NCBI GenBank assembly: GCA_937775295.1
Contig: CALKBZ010000043.1
Coordinates: forward strand, 1 to 56,444
Source of the DNA: an uncultured Opitutales bacterium
GTDB taxonomy: Bacteria > Verrucomicrobiota > Verrucomicrobiia > Opitutales > Coraliomargaritaceae
Length of the DNA: 56,444 nucleotides
Direction: 5' to 3'
The position numbers and the translations under genes are program-made. Shown here piece by piece: positions 37,870 to 47,811 of this stretch. The first letter of the stretch is position 1, and every line of letters begins with the position of its first letter. The notes under the pieces are model-generated. The model saw nothing but the letters and a program-made list of their open reading frames with translations, was not told where the DNA came from and made no database searches.

Positions 37870-38664
37870 ATGATTCAGCAAAGCGTAGTCATTCCCATGC
37901 TCAAGCCAGGCTCGATGAGTCTTGCTAACTTTCTCGACGAGGTGAAGGCGATCGGCTTTCCAGCGGTGGAACTTTGGAACCGTGAAGATGACTTCGAAGC
38001 GATTGTCGAAGAAGCACGTGCCAGAGATCTGCGCGTGGTTTCGATGGTTGGGCACGAACACGTTTCGCCCACTGAGGGCTCGCATGCCGAAGGCTTTTCG
38101 CGTCGCAGTCATCACGACCGCCTCGAAGCAGAACTGCGCGAGTCCATCGATATAGCGGCGAAATATGAGATTCCTGGGATCATCACTTTGAGTGGACACC
38201 GCAATCCGCAGGGTAGCGATTATGAGACGCTTTGTATCTGCGCCGAAGGGTTGCGACGGATTGTGCCCTATGCCGAAGAGAGGGGAGTGAACCTGAACAT
38301 GTAGCTGCTTAACACCACGGTCGATCACCCGCATTACATTTGCGACCGCACTGACTGGGCAGTGGCACTTTGTGAAATGGTCAACAGTCCACGCTGCAAG
38401 ATCCTCTACGACATTTATCACATGCAGATCATGGAAGGGAATCTGATCCGCAATCTTCAGCGCGCCTGCAAATGGATCGGGCATTATCACACTGCCGGTG
38501 TGCCGGAGCGTAATGATCTAGATGATGCTCAGGAGATCAATTATCGAGCCGTTGCAAATGCGATCGCCGCGACCGGCTACAATCACTACGTCGGCCACGA
38601 GTTCATGCCTAAGGGCGACGCCATCGTAGCACTACAGCAGGCCTATGCTGTGATGGATGTGTAG
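37870..38664 (+). pseudogene. Hydroxypyruvate-isomerase-like TIM-barrel gene with a nonsense codon
   Basis: A single frame of about 264 codons is interrupted by TAG at 38302-38304 between GVNLNM and LLNTTVDHPHY. Relatives carry the catalytic metal-ligand Glu exactly there (NLNMELLN), so GAG to TAG is the simplest change. The remaining ligands are intact downstream: Asp in LYDIYHMQIMEGN, His in GHYHTAGVPER and Glu in VGHEF. It lies 12 bp after the broken sulfatase and is followed by a terminator, so the two were one operon. Confidence 0.9.
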
Positions 38665-38733
38665 TCTAAAAGGTGTGGTTGAGGACGTGCCTCTCGCCGA
38701 GGGTGCGTTTGATTCTCTACTGGCTGCGCACAA

Positions 38734-38763
38734 AAAGGCCCGCATCATAAGATGCGGGCCTTT
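38734..38763. terminator. Bidirectional terminator
   Basis: A perfect 13-bp stem AAAGGCCCGCATC / GATGCGGGCCTTT with loop ATAA lies between the convergent isomerase pseudogene and the discoidin-like lipoprotein gene. A- and T-rich flanks suit both directions. Confidence 0.92.
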
Positions 38764-38787
38764 GTCGTTGAAATCTGAATACGTGGC

Positions 38788-39486
38788 TTACTTGCCGTAG
38801 ACTTCCACTTCGATGAAGTGGTTCATGTCGTTGGCGGTGTTGCCGTTGCTGTAGAGGCGGACGTATTGTGCCTTGGTGCCTTCGGCATCGATGAGCTTAC
38901 CGTAGCGTGTGTCGACGTAGGGCTTGTCGGAACCTTTGCCTTGTTCGGCTGAGTTGTCGTAGTCGTTGTTGAATAAGGTGGTGACACCAGTTGCGAACTC
39001 AGGATCGTTCGAGACTTGCACGATAACGTCGTGGTAAGCACGCTTTTGCGAGTGGTAGTGCCACATCCAAATCGCAGCCAGCTCAGCTTCGGCTTCGAGG
39101 TCGATCTGTACCCATTGTGCGCCGTCCATTAGCTCGACGAAGTAGCCTTCACCAGCGTCCTTGTCACCATCAGTGACGTACTCGAGCTCGCCAATGATTG
39201 GGAAGTCGTCGCTACCTGTGACGGTCTTGCCAGCAGAGAGCAGTACGGTGCCTTCAGGGACCATCATTACGGGCGCGCTGTTGGGTGCCTTCTCTAGGTT
39301 ATCGACTTTGATTGGCTGCGGTGTGCCTTCGATTAATTCCGGTGGAATCTCGGTGATGAGTGGCATGCTGCCACTGCTGGCAGCTGCTTCAGGAGCAGAT
39401 GCGCTGTCGTCGGATGCTGCGTTGTCGCCGCAAGCAGTGAAAATCAATGCGCTGCAGGCGATGGAAAGTGGTATGAGGTTTTTCAT
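38788..39486 (-). CDS. Lipoprotein with discoidin (F5/8 type C)-like domain
   Basis: A 232-aa protein. The signal peptide ends in a lipobox (LIFTAC) and is followed by an Ala/Ser-rich linker ([19 protein letters not shown]). The C-terminal ~150 residues look like a galactose-binding/discoidin beta-sandwich: [58 protein letters not shown] and a final VEVYGK. It should be anchored to a membrane and bind carbohydrate. An upstream ATG at 39558 would precede the signal peptide and is unlikely. It is downstream of a Gfo/Idh gene on the same strand. Confidence 0.85.
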   Translation of the reverse strand: MKNLIPLSIACSALIFTACGDNAASDDSASAPEAAASSGSMPLITEIPPELIEGTPQPIKVDNLEKAPNSAPVMMVPEGTVLLSAGKTVTGSDDFPIIGELEYVTDGDKDAGEGYFVELMDGAQWVQIDLEAEAELAAIWMWHYHSQKRAYHDVIVQVSNDPEFATGVTTLFNNDYDNSAEQGKGSDKPYVDTRYGKLIDAEGTKAQYVRLYSNGNTANDMNHFIEVEVYGK

Positions 39487-39564
39487 GGTATTGTTGTTGA
39501 TTGGAAGTGATTCGTTGGAAGTGCAGTGAAAGCACTGCTCTCTAGTCTCAGCTCTCAAGCTTCT

Positions 39565-40944
39565 CTATGTGTGTAGATGTTCGTCGGTGAAGAATATGGT
39601 TTCTTTGGATTCTGCCGCTTGGTTGACCCAGTAAATCGGTGCTTCAGATTCGAGGGCATGGCGGGCATCACAGGTCAGCTTGGCATTACCACGAATGGTG
39701 TCCAAGAAATTCTCGATATGCGGCTGGTGCGGTGCTTTGCTCAGGCCGCCAGGCAGTGCATATTCGTCGGGCGGTGCCGACTCGTAGGAGGCGATGGCAT
39801 CGGCGCCACCAGCGGCTTTGCCAGCGGCTTCTTTTTTGAGGAAACCGCGGCGCACCATATTATCCCATTTAGCGCTGTCGGCACCCGATTCTTTGTAAAT
39901 CTTGGTGTAGGCTTCGCGCTCAGAAATGATGATGGTGCCTTCGGCCCCCATGAAGGATTCATAATAACCGCCGCCAGCACTGGTGGTAGTCAATACTTGA
40001 TAGGATGCACGTACATGACCTTGTGGGGTATCATAGTCGAAGATGCACATAACATTGTCGAAGTGCTCGCGATCTTTAAAGTAGCTACGGCCTCCGGATG
40101 CCATCAGCGAAGTCGGCTGGCAGCCTAAGTACCAATTGAAAATGTCGATTTGGTGGGCGCCGAGGTCGGAGATGGGTCCGCCAGAGAGATCGGTGTAGAA
40201 GCGCCAGTTTAAGAAACGGTGGCGGAGCTCATCGAGTGAGAGTTCGTGGTCGGCACCCGTGTTGAAGCCGGCCTTTCGCAGTGTTTCAGCGTCTGGCAGG
40301 ATTGATGGCTTGGATACGATGTCCTGCGATGAGCTGAGTGCGCGATTCCACTGGCCGTTAATGTTGATGATTTGGCCACAAATTTCTTCCTTTTTGATGA
40401 GCTGATCCAGTGTGTAGCGATAGCGCGGATTACTGCGGCGTTGGTGACCGATTTGACAAAGTTTACCAGTGCGATCCATCGCGGCGACCATACTGCGCGC
40501 GCCCTCGAGGGTGTTGGACATCATCTTTTCGCAATACACATCGCAGCCGGCTTCGAGTGCCATGATGGTGTGTGGAGCGTGCCAAAAGTCGGGTGTGGAG
40601 ACAAATACCGCATCGAGCTCTTCTTTTTCGAGCATCTCCTCGACATCGAGGTAGCGGTTGATGTTGGTGTCGAAGCGCGACTTGATGGTAGAAAAGGTAC
40701 GACCGACGCGGGCTTTCATGATATCGCAGGCGGCAACGTAGCGAATGCCCGGGATGTTGACCATCGCATTGAATAGCACTTCGTGTTGCTTGCCGCAACC
40801 GATGAAGCCGACGCGGATGTCGTCTGCGGGGGCGCCTGCTTCTTTAGCGCGTAGAATGGCGGGTGCGCCGAGCACTAGGCCTGCGCCGAGTGTGGACTTG
40901 GCTAGGAAGTCGCGTCGCGTGAGAATTGGGAGTTTTAAGTTCAT
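39565..40944 (-). CDS. TAT-exported Gfo/Idh/MocA oxidoreductase
   Basis: A 459-aa protein with a Tat signal (LTRRDFLAKSTLGAGLVLGAPAIL) and a Rossmann NAD(P)-binding start (VGFIGCGKQHE). The usual EKP motif reads EKMMSN, seen in one subfamily, and GGPISDLGAHQIDIFNW carries the catalytic-domain His. Such exported enzymes are thought to carry bound cofactor and oxidise or interconvert glycosides. It lies between the DoxX-like and discoidin lipoprotein genes, all on the minus strand. Confidence 0.9.
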   Translation of the reverse strand: MNLKLPILTRRDFLAKSTLGAGLVLGAPAILRAKEAGAPADDIRVGFIGCGKQHEVLFNAMVNIPGIRYVAACDIMKARVGRTFSTIKSRFDTNINRYLDVEEMLEKEELDAVFVSTPDFWHAPHTIMALEAGCDVYCEKMMSNTLEGARSMVAAMDRTGKLCQIGHQRRSNPRYRYTLDQLIKKEEICGQIININGQWNRALSSSQDIVSKPSILPDAETLRKAGFNTGADHELSLDELRHRFLNWRFYTDLSGGPISDLGAHQIDIFNWYLGCQPTSLMASGGRSYFKDREHFDNVMCIFDYDTPQGHVRASYQVLTTTSAGGGYYESFMGAEGTIIISEREAYTKIYKESGADSAKWDNMVRRGFLKKEAAGKAAGGADAIASYESAPPDEYALPGGLSKAPHQPHIENFLDTIRGNAKLTCDARHALESEAPIYWVNQAAESKETIFFTDEHLHT

Positions 40945-40963
40945 GACTGTGCGTTGCTAGAGG

Positions 40964-41482
40964 TTACCACTTTTTAGTGATGGTGATACGATCGTATTTC
41001 GTAAGCCCTAGAGCGATGACCACCATTATGATGTGCACGCCGAGCCATGCGATGCCTGCGTCTTGTTTGATTAGGATCAGTCCGAATGTCAGGCTGGTAT
41101 AAACCAAGCCCATTGCGAATAACGAAAAGCGTGTGGCGATGCCGAGTAGCACGGTCAGGCCGAGGATGATGAGTGCGGGCCCTAGAACGATGTTGTACAG
41201 GCTGAGTCCCCAGCTTGGGATAAGTGGCTCAGTGCTGAACTTTTCGTAAAGTGGTGCTGGCACGCCGTTGTAGTTGCTTAGTGAGTAGATCTTGCCTGTC
41301 ACCGTATCGGTGAGGCCGTAAGCGTTTGGAGCGCCATCGATGAGGACGTCTTTATCGCTGTTATTGGTGCCGGCGAATTTTTCAATGCCGGCTTGGATCG
41401 AGCGCATGCCGAGCCAAATGCGGAGCAGCAAGCTGCCTAATATGAAGCCGAGGTCGTTGGCGGAGTTTTTTTGTGAAGCCAT
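40964..41482 (-). CDS. DoxX-like membrane protein
   Basis: A 172-aa protein with four predicted helices: an N-terminal LGFILGSLLLRIWLGMRSIQAGIEKF, then a periplasmic insert (about residues 45-85), then three helices with LGPALIILGLTVLLGIATRF. The layout matches DoxX/thiosulfate:quinone oxidoreductase small-subunit-like proteins. In this setting it may pass electrons from the neighbouring exported Gfo/Idh enzyme to quinone; that is inference from adjacency. Confidence 0.75.
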   Translation of the reverse strand: MASQKNSANDLGFILGSLLLRIWLGMRSIQAGIEKFAGTNNSDKDVLIDGAPNAYGLTDTVTGKIYSLSNYNGVPAPLYEKFSTEPLIPSWGLSLYNIVLGPALIILGLTVLLGIATRFSLFAMGLVYTSLTFGLILIKQDAGIAWLGVHIIMVVIALGLTKYDRITITKKW

Positions 41483-41762
41483 AAATAGTATGTATGTTGA
41501 TGAGATGCAGACACTGAATTAATGTATTAGTGCCATTTATGCAAAAAACTTTGTTGGAATCAATGAGTTTTTTTAAGGAATTTATTTTCTAAAACTATAC
41601 TTGGCACGTTTTTTAGAGTGCTTTTTTTATTATAATCTATTGATTATCAATTGAATGTGTTTGATTTTAGGTGTTTTAGAGTTCGTCTGATACTACTTAG
41701 TAGGTTTTTTAATTATTGAATATATTGACAAATATCGTCATCGAGTTGCTTGTTTTTTTATC

Positions 41763-43172
41763 TTATACGCCTTTTAGGAGTGCGCTGAGTTGCGTGACGA
41801 CTTCTGGTTGATCTGCCGCCAAGTTGGTTGTCTCAGCGTCGGGTTGGCGATGATCGTAGAGTTCGGTGGTGCCATTCTTATCTAGGGTCAGGCGGTAGTT
41901 CTCTGTGCGGATGGTTTGCGCGCTGCCTGTGTAGGCGATGGCGCTGTGTCCTTTGGCCTGTGGGTCTTGGATTTGTGGGAGTAGTGAACGGCCGACAGTG
42001 AAGTCCGGCTGGTCTAGGCCTGTTAGGTCGCAGACTGTCGGGAATATATCTACCGTTTCGATGATCCCGGCGGACTGCTGGCCGGGCTTCGGCATGCCCG
42101 GGCTATAAATAATCAATGGGGAATGTGGGGACTCTTCAAACAGCGTGTGTTTTCCCCAAACGAAATGTTCGCCCAAATGCCAGCCATGATCGCCCCACAG
42201 GATAATGATCGTTTTGTCTGCCTGCTCAGTGCTTTCTAGGTGATTTATGAGCTTGCCTACTTGTGCGTCTGCATGGCTAACGCAAGCGGCGTAATGACGT
42301 CGCGCGGTGTCGGCATACTCAGCGTTGGTGCGTGGATCGCGTTGCCCGCGATTGTATTTCATGAACTCACCAGAGCCGTGCCAGGTCGTTTGATGGCTGG
42401 GTTTTTGTGGATGTGGGATCGGCGGTAGTTCGACGTCCTTGTAGAGATCCAGATACTCATTGGGGGCACCGAATAGTAAATGCGGGCGGATCAGTCCGAT
42501 TGCTAAGAAGAAGGGCTGATCGGCTTCGGCCAATTGGCTGAGTTGCTCAATGGCCTCTGCAGTAATGAGGCCGTCAGGGTAGCTGGAGTCGTCGCCATCG
42601 AAGGCTTCGAGCAAATTATGCTCGTTTGATTTCTTGCGTATGTTGCCATTGGCGAGTCCATGCATCGCGCCGCGCGGGTGTTGCCATGCGCCGGAGGGCA
42701 TTAGATGGCGATCCCACGTGCTTGGCATCTCTATTTGTGTGGCATCGTCCCAATTCGCTCCACCGCGTCCACCAGGATGGTGAGAGACTTTGCCGACTGA
42801 TGCCGTGGTGTAGCCATGATGGCGAAACCATTCGGGCATACTTTGGGTAATGCTGTTTGACGATTTTTTCAGATCTTTCGCACGCTGAAATAGTGCGTTG
42901 TTGCCGGCTGATCCGTAACGCCCTGTGAGTAGTGTGTAGCGTGAGGCCCCACATGTGGGTGCGTTGGTGTAGTGCTGGTTAAATACGCGGCCTTGACTGG
43001 CTAAATTGTCGATGTTTGGCGAATGGATATATTCGGCTCCGAAGCACTTGAGCTCGGGGCGTAGGTCATCGATACAGATGAGTAGAACATTGGTCTTTTG
43101 CGCTGTAACGGGAGTGATGCATAGAATGCCAAGAATCAGGATTCGGAATGTGGGTGTTCTGTTTGGGTGCAT
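41763..43172 (-). CDS. Sulfatase (iduronate-2-sulfatase-like), exported
   Basis: A 469-aa protein with a signal peptide ([17 protein letters not shown]). It has the metal pair in [12 protein letters not shown], the formylglycine motif CGASR in [14 protein letters not shown], a [10 protein letters not shown] motif and the C-terminal [15 protein letters not shown] and TELYDHR. This is the pattern of iduronate-2-sulfatase-like enzymes that remove sulfate from polysaccharides. The start at 43172 gives the signal peptide; an in-frame ATG at 43268 would add 32 unlikely residues. A decayed sulfatase remnant lies just upstream on the opposite strand. Confidence 0.92.
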   Translation of the reverse strand: MHPNRTPTFRILILGILCITPVTAQKTNVLLICIDDLRPELKCFGAEYIHSPNIDNLASQGRVFNQHYTNAPTCGASRYTLLTGRYGSAGNNALFQRAKDLKKSSNSITQSMPEWFRHHGYTTASVGKVSHHPGGRGGANWDDATQIEMPSTWDRHLMPSGAWQHPRGAMHGLANGNIRKKSNEHNLLEAFDGDDSSYPDGLITAEAIEQLSQLAEADQPFFLAIGLIRPHLLFGAPNEYLDLYKDVELPPIPHPQKPSHQTTWHGSGEFMKYNRGQRDPRTNAEYADTARRHYAACVSHADAQVGKLINHLESTEQADKTIIILWGDHGWHLGEHFVWGKHTLFEESPHSPLIIYSPGMPKPGQQSAGIIETVDIFPTVCDLTGLDQPDFTVGRSLLPQIQDPQAKGHSAIAYTGSAQTIRTENYRLTLDKNGTTELYDHRQPDAETTNLAADQPEVVTQLSALLKGV

Positions 43173-43502
43173 ACTTAGTTGTGCGACTATACTGAGATTT
43201 TTTTCATTTGGGGTAAAGGTTAATGTTTTCTTAATGAACAAATAGGGTTGGAACTCATTCTTTTGCAAACTTAGAAAAGCTATTACTTGAAAAACATGCC
43301 ATTGAAAACAATGATATGATCGGGCGACGTACGTCGCATGAATGCAGTGAGTGTGTTGAACTAGTTGCGGCTTAAGGGGCTGTTGTCGCGGGCGAATACT
43401 GCTGGCTAAAACGTTACCCTATATAGCCGGCTCGCTGGAGTTGGTGGTTCATTATTCCGGTGAGGATCAAGTGCAGGGTTGTTTGGCGACCGTTTTGATG
43501 GT
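43173..43502. other. Intergenic region between the sulfatase and its decayed relative
   Basis: About 330 bp upstream of the intact sulfatase. It includes an AT-rich part that may carry that gene's promoter. The right-hand part may hold further, unreadable remnants of the decayed sulfatase. I see nothing else. Confidence 0.4.
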
Positions 43503-43894
43503 CTGATGAAGAATTCAGCGCTTGGCGTGAGTTATCTCGGGATCGCCGTACCGGGGTGAGTTCGACTGTTATTGTGGGGACGATTGATATCTTTCCAATC
43601 AACTTTGTGAGTTGGCGGACCTTCCGGTGACGGGTTTTGCCCACGGTGCTTATTTGGTGGCGAGTCTGGATGATCCGTCAGTCTTGCGGCTATTCCGCCG
43701 TTTCCTGTTCGGGGAGGGCGGTGTTACTGCGCACGACGACGTATCGCTTGAGGTAGTATCGAGATGTTTATTGTGAGCTTTATGACCACCGAACCGTGGC
43801 GAAGGCGCCGCACAACATTTATTTGGAGCATCCAGGACTCGTTGAGGAGCCAAAAGAGCGCTTACTATGGCGCATCGCCTTGCGCAAGAACTGA
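43503..43894 (+). pseudogene. Decayed sulfatase, C-terminal remnant
   Basis: No single frame is open, but all three plus-strand frames together spell a sulfatase C-terminus in the right order: LGIAVPG, then VSSTVIVGTIDIFP, then LCELADLPVTGFAHGAYLVASLDDPS, then RTTTYRLR-stop-YRDVYCELYDHRT, ending HNIYLEHPGLVEE. The intact sulfatase at 41763 has the same order ([35 protein letters not shown]). Several frameshifts and a stop are needed, and the catalytic N-terminal half is absent. It is an old pseudogene. Confidence 0.7.
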
Positions 43895-44173
43895 CATCGT
43901 GTGGGCTGATTGTGATTTACTGAATTGAGCCTGATGCCTTTCAGTGCTAGTTGGATTCACATATTTAGGCGTCGTAAGCTTGGATTTCGGTTAATTTAAA
44001 CATGAAGTTATATGTCAATTTATTATCGGAATTAAGAATTGTAAATTCATGTTATTCAGCATTAAATATAATTATTTTTATTTTAAATTACGCATAGAAT
44101 TGATGCTAAATAGTTTTTTTTGAATTAAATTATTGTTATATTACGTCAAATGATTGTTGTATGATATAGCGTT
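43895..44173. other. AT-rich intergenic region before the PAS-AraC gene
   Basis: About 280 bp, strongly AT-rich, with no recognised gene. It probably carries the promoter of the regulator at 44174. Confidence 0.45.
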
Positions 44174-44995
44174 ATGAAACCTTTACCATTAGACCATGCT
44201 GTAGTCGAGACAACGCAGCGCAGCTTTCTGAGTTCATTGCGCCCTGGTCAGCTGTTGGAGTCGTTGTTTGATAATGTGCCGGGTGCTTTCTTCTTCTTTA
44301 AAGATCGCGATAGTCGCTTTATGGGGGGCAGTCGGAGCTTTGCGCGGACGTTGGGGGAGAGCTCTATCAGAAGTATGATCGGCAAAACCGATTATGATTA
44401 TAGTCCTGATTTTTTGGCGAATGGGTTTTACGCGGATGATCAACGGGTGATCTGCTCGGGGCAGGCGATTTTTAATCAAATCGAATTGGTGCCTTCCGCG
44501 GATGGTTCGTTGGATTGGTTGTGCACGACGAAGATTCCGCTGTTTGATACTGCGGGTGTTGTCGTTGGTCTGGCTGGCGTAGCTCGCATTATTCGCGATT
44601 CGGATGCGGTCTATGCAGATCATCCCGAGATGCATAAAATTGTCGATTTCGTGCGGGCACATTATCGTGAAAAGCTATCGGTTGCGGATCTCGCCAAGGC
44701 GGGCGGTATTTCGGTGAGCTCACAAGAGCGCTTATTTAAGAAAACCTTTGAACTAACGCCTCTGATGTACTTGCGCCGGACGCGTTTGAACACTGCCTGC
44801 AAAATGTTGCGTAAAACTTCGGCTAAATTGGCGGAGATCGCTGTGCAATGTGGCTTTAACGACCAAACTAATATGACCCGTGCCTTCCGCCAAGAGTTGA
44901 AGATCACGCCACTCAAATACCGTCGTAGTTTTAGTGATACCACTTCTGCCCGTAATAGGCGCTCGGCTTCAATTGTCTTACGTTCTCAAATCTAA
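44174..44995 (+). CDS. PAS-domain AraC-family regulator
   Basis: A 273-aa regulator. The N-terminal PAS domain (GAFFFFKDRDSRFMGGSRSF; MIGKTDYDYSPDF; LDWLCTTKIPLFDTAG) is followed by AraC-type helix-turn-helix motifs (VADLAKAGGISVSSQERLFKK; LAEIAVQCGFNDQTNMTRAFRQ). It is a paralogue of the gene at 33329. It lies directly upstream of the MFS transporter and the sugar cluster and on the same strand, so it is probably their local regulator. Confidence 0.9.
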   Translation: MKPLPLDHAVVETTQRSFLSSLRPGQLLESLFDNVPGAFFFFKDRDSRFMGGSRSFARTLGESSIRSMIGKTDYDYSPDFLANGFYADDQRVICSGQAIFNQIELVPSADGSLDWLCTTKIPLFDTAGVVVGLAGVARIIRDSDAVYADHPEMHKIVDFVRAHYREKLSVADLAKAGGISVSSQERLFKKTFELTPLMYLRRTRLNTACKMLRKTSAKLAEIAVQCGFNDQTNMTRAFRQELKITPLKYRRSFSDTTSARNRRSASIVLRSQI

Positions 44996-45030
44996 ATACT
45001 AATTATACCTCAACCCATATTCACGAAACT

Positions 45031-46587
45031 GTGAAACATAGTAAAAACAATAAAACCGTATTCTGGGGCTCTTTTATAGCCCTGATCACTACCTCAATGG
45101 CCTTTATAATTAGGGCTTTTTTGATTAACGATGGTAACTTGTGGCCTGCTGAATTTGGCTTTGATAAAGTGCAAGGCGGCGAACTCTTCGGTGCTGGGAT
45201 TTGGCCGTTTGCGATCAGTATTATTGTATTCAGTCTGATCATTGACCGCGTGGGTTATAAATTCGCGATGTTTTTCAGCTTTGTCTGTTACGCCATTTTT
45301 GGTGCGATGGCGATGATGGCGTATGCAACCGTTAATGCTGAGGTCGCCGACCTCGCAACTGCTCAAGCGACGGCCTGGACCTATTTGTATTGGGGGTCTG
45401 TGATCCTTGGGCTCGGTAACGGCACGGTTGAAGCGTTCATTAACCCTGTGGTAGCAACGCTGTTTAAGGATGAAAAATCAAAATGGTTAAACATTCTGCA
45501 CGCAGGCTGGCCTGGTGGTTTGGTGCTTGGTGGTGTGTTGGCGATTGGCCTCAGTGGTGCGGTTGCAAATGATTGGCGTATTTTGATCGGCCTCATGTTT
45601 ATTCCTGCCGTCATCTATGTGATCATGTTGGCTAAGGTGAAGTTTCCCGTCAACGAGCGTGTGGCTGCTGGTTCAAGTTATAGGGATATGTTGGCCGAGT
45701 TTGGCACACCATCTGCCTTTATCGCGTTCTACTTGATCTTCTCGCAATTGGGCCAAGTCTTCGGCTGGGATGCTGCTGCGAGTTGGGGCTTAATCGGTGT
45801 GACTACAGTTGCGTTTGGTGCTTATAGCCGTTCGTTTGGTAATCCGTTATTGCTTGTCTTGGTTATCATCATGATGCCGATGGCGACGACTGAGCTTGGC
45901 ACGGATGGTTGGATATCTGCATTGATGCACAAGCCGTTGGATGCTGCTGGTTGGAATCCAACGTGGGTATTGGTGTATACCTCTGCCATTATGATGGTGC
46001 TCCGTTTTAACGCAGGGCCAGTGATTAATAAATTTGGGCCACTTGGCTTGCTCGCAATGTGTTCTGGGCTCGCGATCGTCGGACTTCAATTACTCTCTTT
46101 TGCCTCAGGTGTGTTCTTCATCTTCTTTGCTGCGACGATCTATGGTATCGCTAAAACATACTTCTGGCCAACCATGCTTGGTGTGGTTGCAGAGCAGACG
46201 CCAAAGGGTGGTGCGCTGACACTGAATGCGATTGCCGGTATTGGTATGCTGACGGTTGGTATTCTCGGTGGGCCGTTCATTGGCTACCTTCAGGAGACTT
46301 CCGTGACCTCTGCTATCGAAGAGGAAATACCTGCAGTTTATGAGGAGGTGACAGTGGAGAGCGACTATCTGCTCGGTAAATACACTGCATTCAATGCGGA
46401 GACATTGGGAGCGCTACCTGAAGCAGTTCGGGCACAAGTCAATGAGATCAAAGAGCGTGAAACTCAAGGCGCATTGGGCAAGATGGCGATGTTCCCAGCC
46501 TTTATGCTGGTCTGCTATATCGGTCTGATTTTCTACTTCAAGAGTCAAGGTGGTTATAAGCCAAAGTCTCTCGACAGTGCGCACTAA
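45031..46587 (+). CDS. MFS transporter
   Basis: A 518-aa membrane protein with about 12 helices. It has an MFS-like fold, a GTG start just before VFWGSFIALITTSMAFIIRAF, and a large charged loop near residues 428-475 (EEEIPAVYEEVTVES) before the last helix. It likely imports the product of the exported enzymes encoded downstream, such as an oxidised or deglycosylated sugar. The substrate cannot be read from sequence. The next gene starts 27 bp later. Confidence 0.85.
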   Translation: MKHSKNNKTVFWGSFIALITTSMAFIIRAFLINDGNLWPAEFGFDKVQGGELFGAGIWPFAISIIVFSLIIDRVGYKFAMFFSFVCYAIFGAMAMMAYATVNAEVADLATAQATAWTYLYWGSVILGLGNGTVEAFINPVVATLFKDEKSKWLNILHAGWPGGLVLGGVLAIGLSGAVANDWRILIGLMFIPAVIYVIMLAKVKFPVNERVAAGSSYRDMLAEFGTPSAFIAFYLIFSQLGQVFGWDAAASWGLIGVTTVAFGAYSRSFGNPLLLVLVIIMMPMATTELGTDGWISALMHKPLDAAGWNPTWVLVYTSAIMMVLRFNAGPVINKFGPLGLLAMCSGLAIVGLQLLSFASGVFFIFFAATIYGIAKTYFWPTMLGVVAEQTPKGGALTLNAIAGIGMLTVGILGGPFIGYLQETSVTSAIEEEIPAVYEEVTVESDYLLGKYTAFNAETLGALPEAVRAQVNEIKERETQGALGKMAMFPAFMLVCYIGLIFYFKSQGGYKPKSLDSAH

Positions 46588-46614
46588 TTTTTCAACCACG
46601 AAATCATTATAATT

Positions 46615-47802
46615 ATGTCTTCAAATAAACCACTTAAAGTCGGTATGATCGGTGGCGGCGGAGGTGCTTTCATCGCTAACCCTCACCAAAAAGCAATTCA
46701 CTTCGACGGTACGCGCAAAGTGCATTCAGTTGCGCTCCATACAGATCCTAAGATGGCAATGGATGGGGCTGCGGCTTGGCCGTATCCAGTCAAAGGATAC
46801 GAGAGCTACGATGCCATGATCGCGGCGCAAAAGGATCTGCCGAAAGAAGAGCGTCTGGATTACATTCTAGTCGTGACGCCGAATTTCGTGCACTTCGACC
46901 CAGTCATGAAGGCGCTCGACGCTGGCATTCCTGTGGTTTGCGAAAAGCCGCTGACAATTGATTTTGATCAGGCAAAGCAGATCGTTGCTAAGGTGAAGGA
47001 AACCAATGTGCCGCTCGCAGTGGCGCATACGTATCTTGGCCATTGGAGCAGTTGGTTCAGTCGTTGGATCGTCGAGAGCGGTCTGTTGGGCGATGTGCGC
47101 TGGGTCGATTCGTATTACTTGCAAGGCTGGCTCGCGAGCAAGCTAGAGGATACTGGACAGACACAAGCTGCTTGGCGCACCGACCCGAAACGGGCAGGGG
47201 CATCTGGCTGTGGTGGCGACATCGGCATTCATGCCTTACAACAGTTACGCTTTGTCACTGGTCTAGATGTGACTAAGGTCAGCGCGCACCTTGAATGCAT
47301 GGTGCCGGGACGTCCGATCGATGACCACTTTACCGTGTATGGCGAGCTGTCGAATGGCGGCAAGTGCCTGGTGCGTGCCTCGCAAATCTGTCATGGTCAT
47401 AAGAATGATTTGGGCATCAGCATTGCCGGCACAAAAGGGCTGCTTCGTTGGAATCAAGAGGATGCGGAGTCAGTAACGATTTGCCTGCCGGATCAACCGG
47501 ATCGCACTTACTGGCGTGGCGCGATTAGCAGCAACGATGGTTTCCTTCCAGAAATCCCAGAGTGGCTACTCAATGAGCCTACCATTCCTGCGGGCCATGT
47601 TGAAGCCTTCCATGATGCGTATGCGCGCTTGCATCGCGAATTTGAAAAGGACGTTCGTAAGTTCAATGCAGGTGAGGCATGGGACTGTGATGGTTCTAAA
47701 TATGCCAATGTGCATGACGGCCGCATGGGCCTCGCGTTTATTGATGCGACAGTCGCATCGAGTAAGAATAACAACGCGTGGACTAACGTCGACCTAGGTT
47801 AA
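46615..47802 (+). CDS. Gfo/Idh/MocA oxidoreductase, cytoplasmic
   Basis: A 395-aa protein without an export signal. It has a Rossmann motif VGMIGGGGGAFI, the EKP motif in VVCEKPLTIDFDQA, and the C-terminal-domain motif GCGGDIGIHALQQLRF with the conserved His. It should oxidise or reduce a sugar derivative with NAD(P). It lies between the MFS transporter and the ankyrin gene and probably acts on the imported compound. Confidence 0.92.
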   Translation: MSSNKPLKVGMIGGGGGAFIANPHQKAIHFDGTRKVHSVALHTDPKMAMDGAAAWPYPVKGYESYDAMIAAQKDLPKEERLDYILVVTPNFVHFDPVMKALDAGIPVVCEKPLTIDFDQAKQIVAKVKETNVPLAVAHTYLGHWSSWFSRWIVESGLLGDVRWVDSYYLQGWLASKLEDTGQTQAAWRTDPKRAGASGCGGDIGIHALQQLRFVTGLDVTKVSAHLECMVPGRPIDDHFTVYGELSNGGKCLVRASQICHGHKNDLGISIAGTKGLLRWNQEDAESVTICLPDQPDRTYWRGAISSNDGFLPEIPEWLLNEPTIPAGHVEAFHDAYARLHREFEKDVRKFNAGEAWDCDGSKYANVHDGRMGLAFIDATVASSKNNNAWTNVDLG

Positions 47803-47811
47803 TCTATACTC

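Noticed and set aside
37669-38490. Long minus-strand frame opposite the isomerase pseudogene
   Set aside because: The plus-strand frame has clear family motifs on both sides of the stop; the antisense frame has none.
36418-38664. Stop-codon reassignment or programmed recoding
   Set aside because: One stop is TAA and the other TAG, and both codons end normal genes nearby (for example TAG at 36010, TAA at 21451). No recoding signal was seen.
43414-43853. Two short minus-strand genes
   Set aside because: They overlap the sulfatase remnant on the opposite strand and show no protein-family character.
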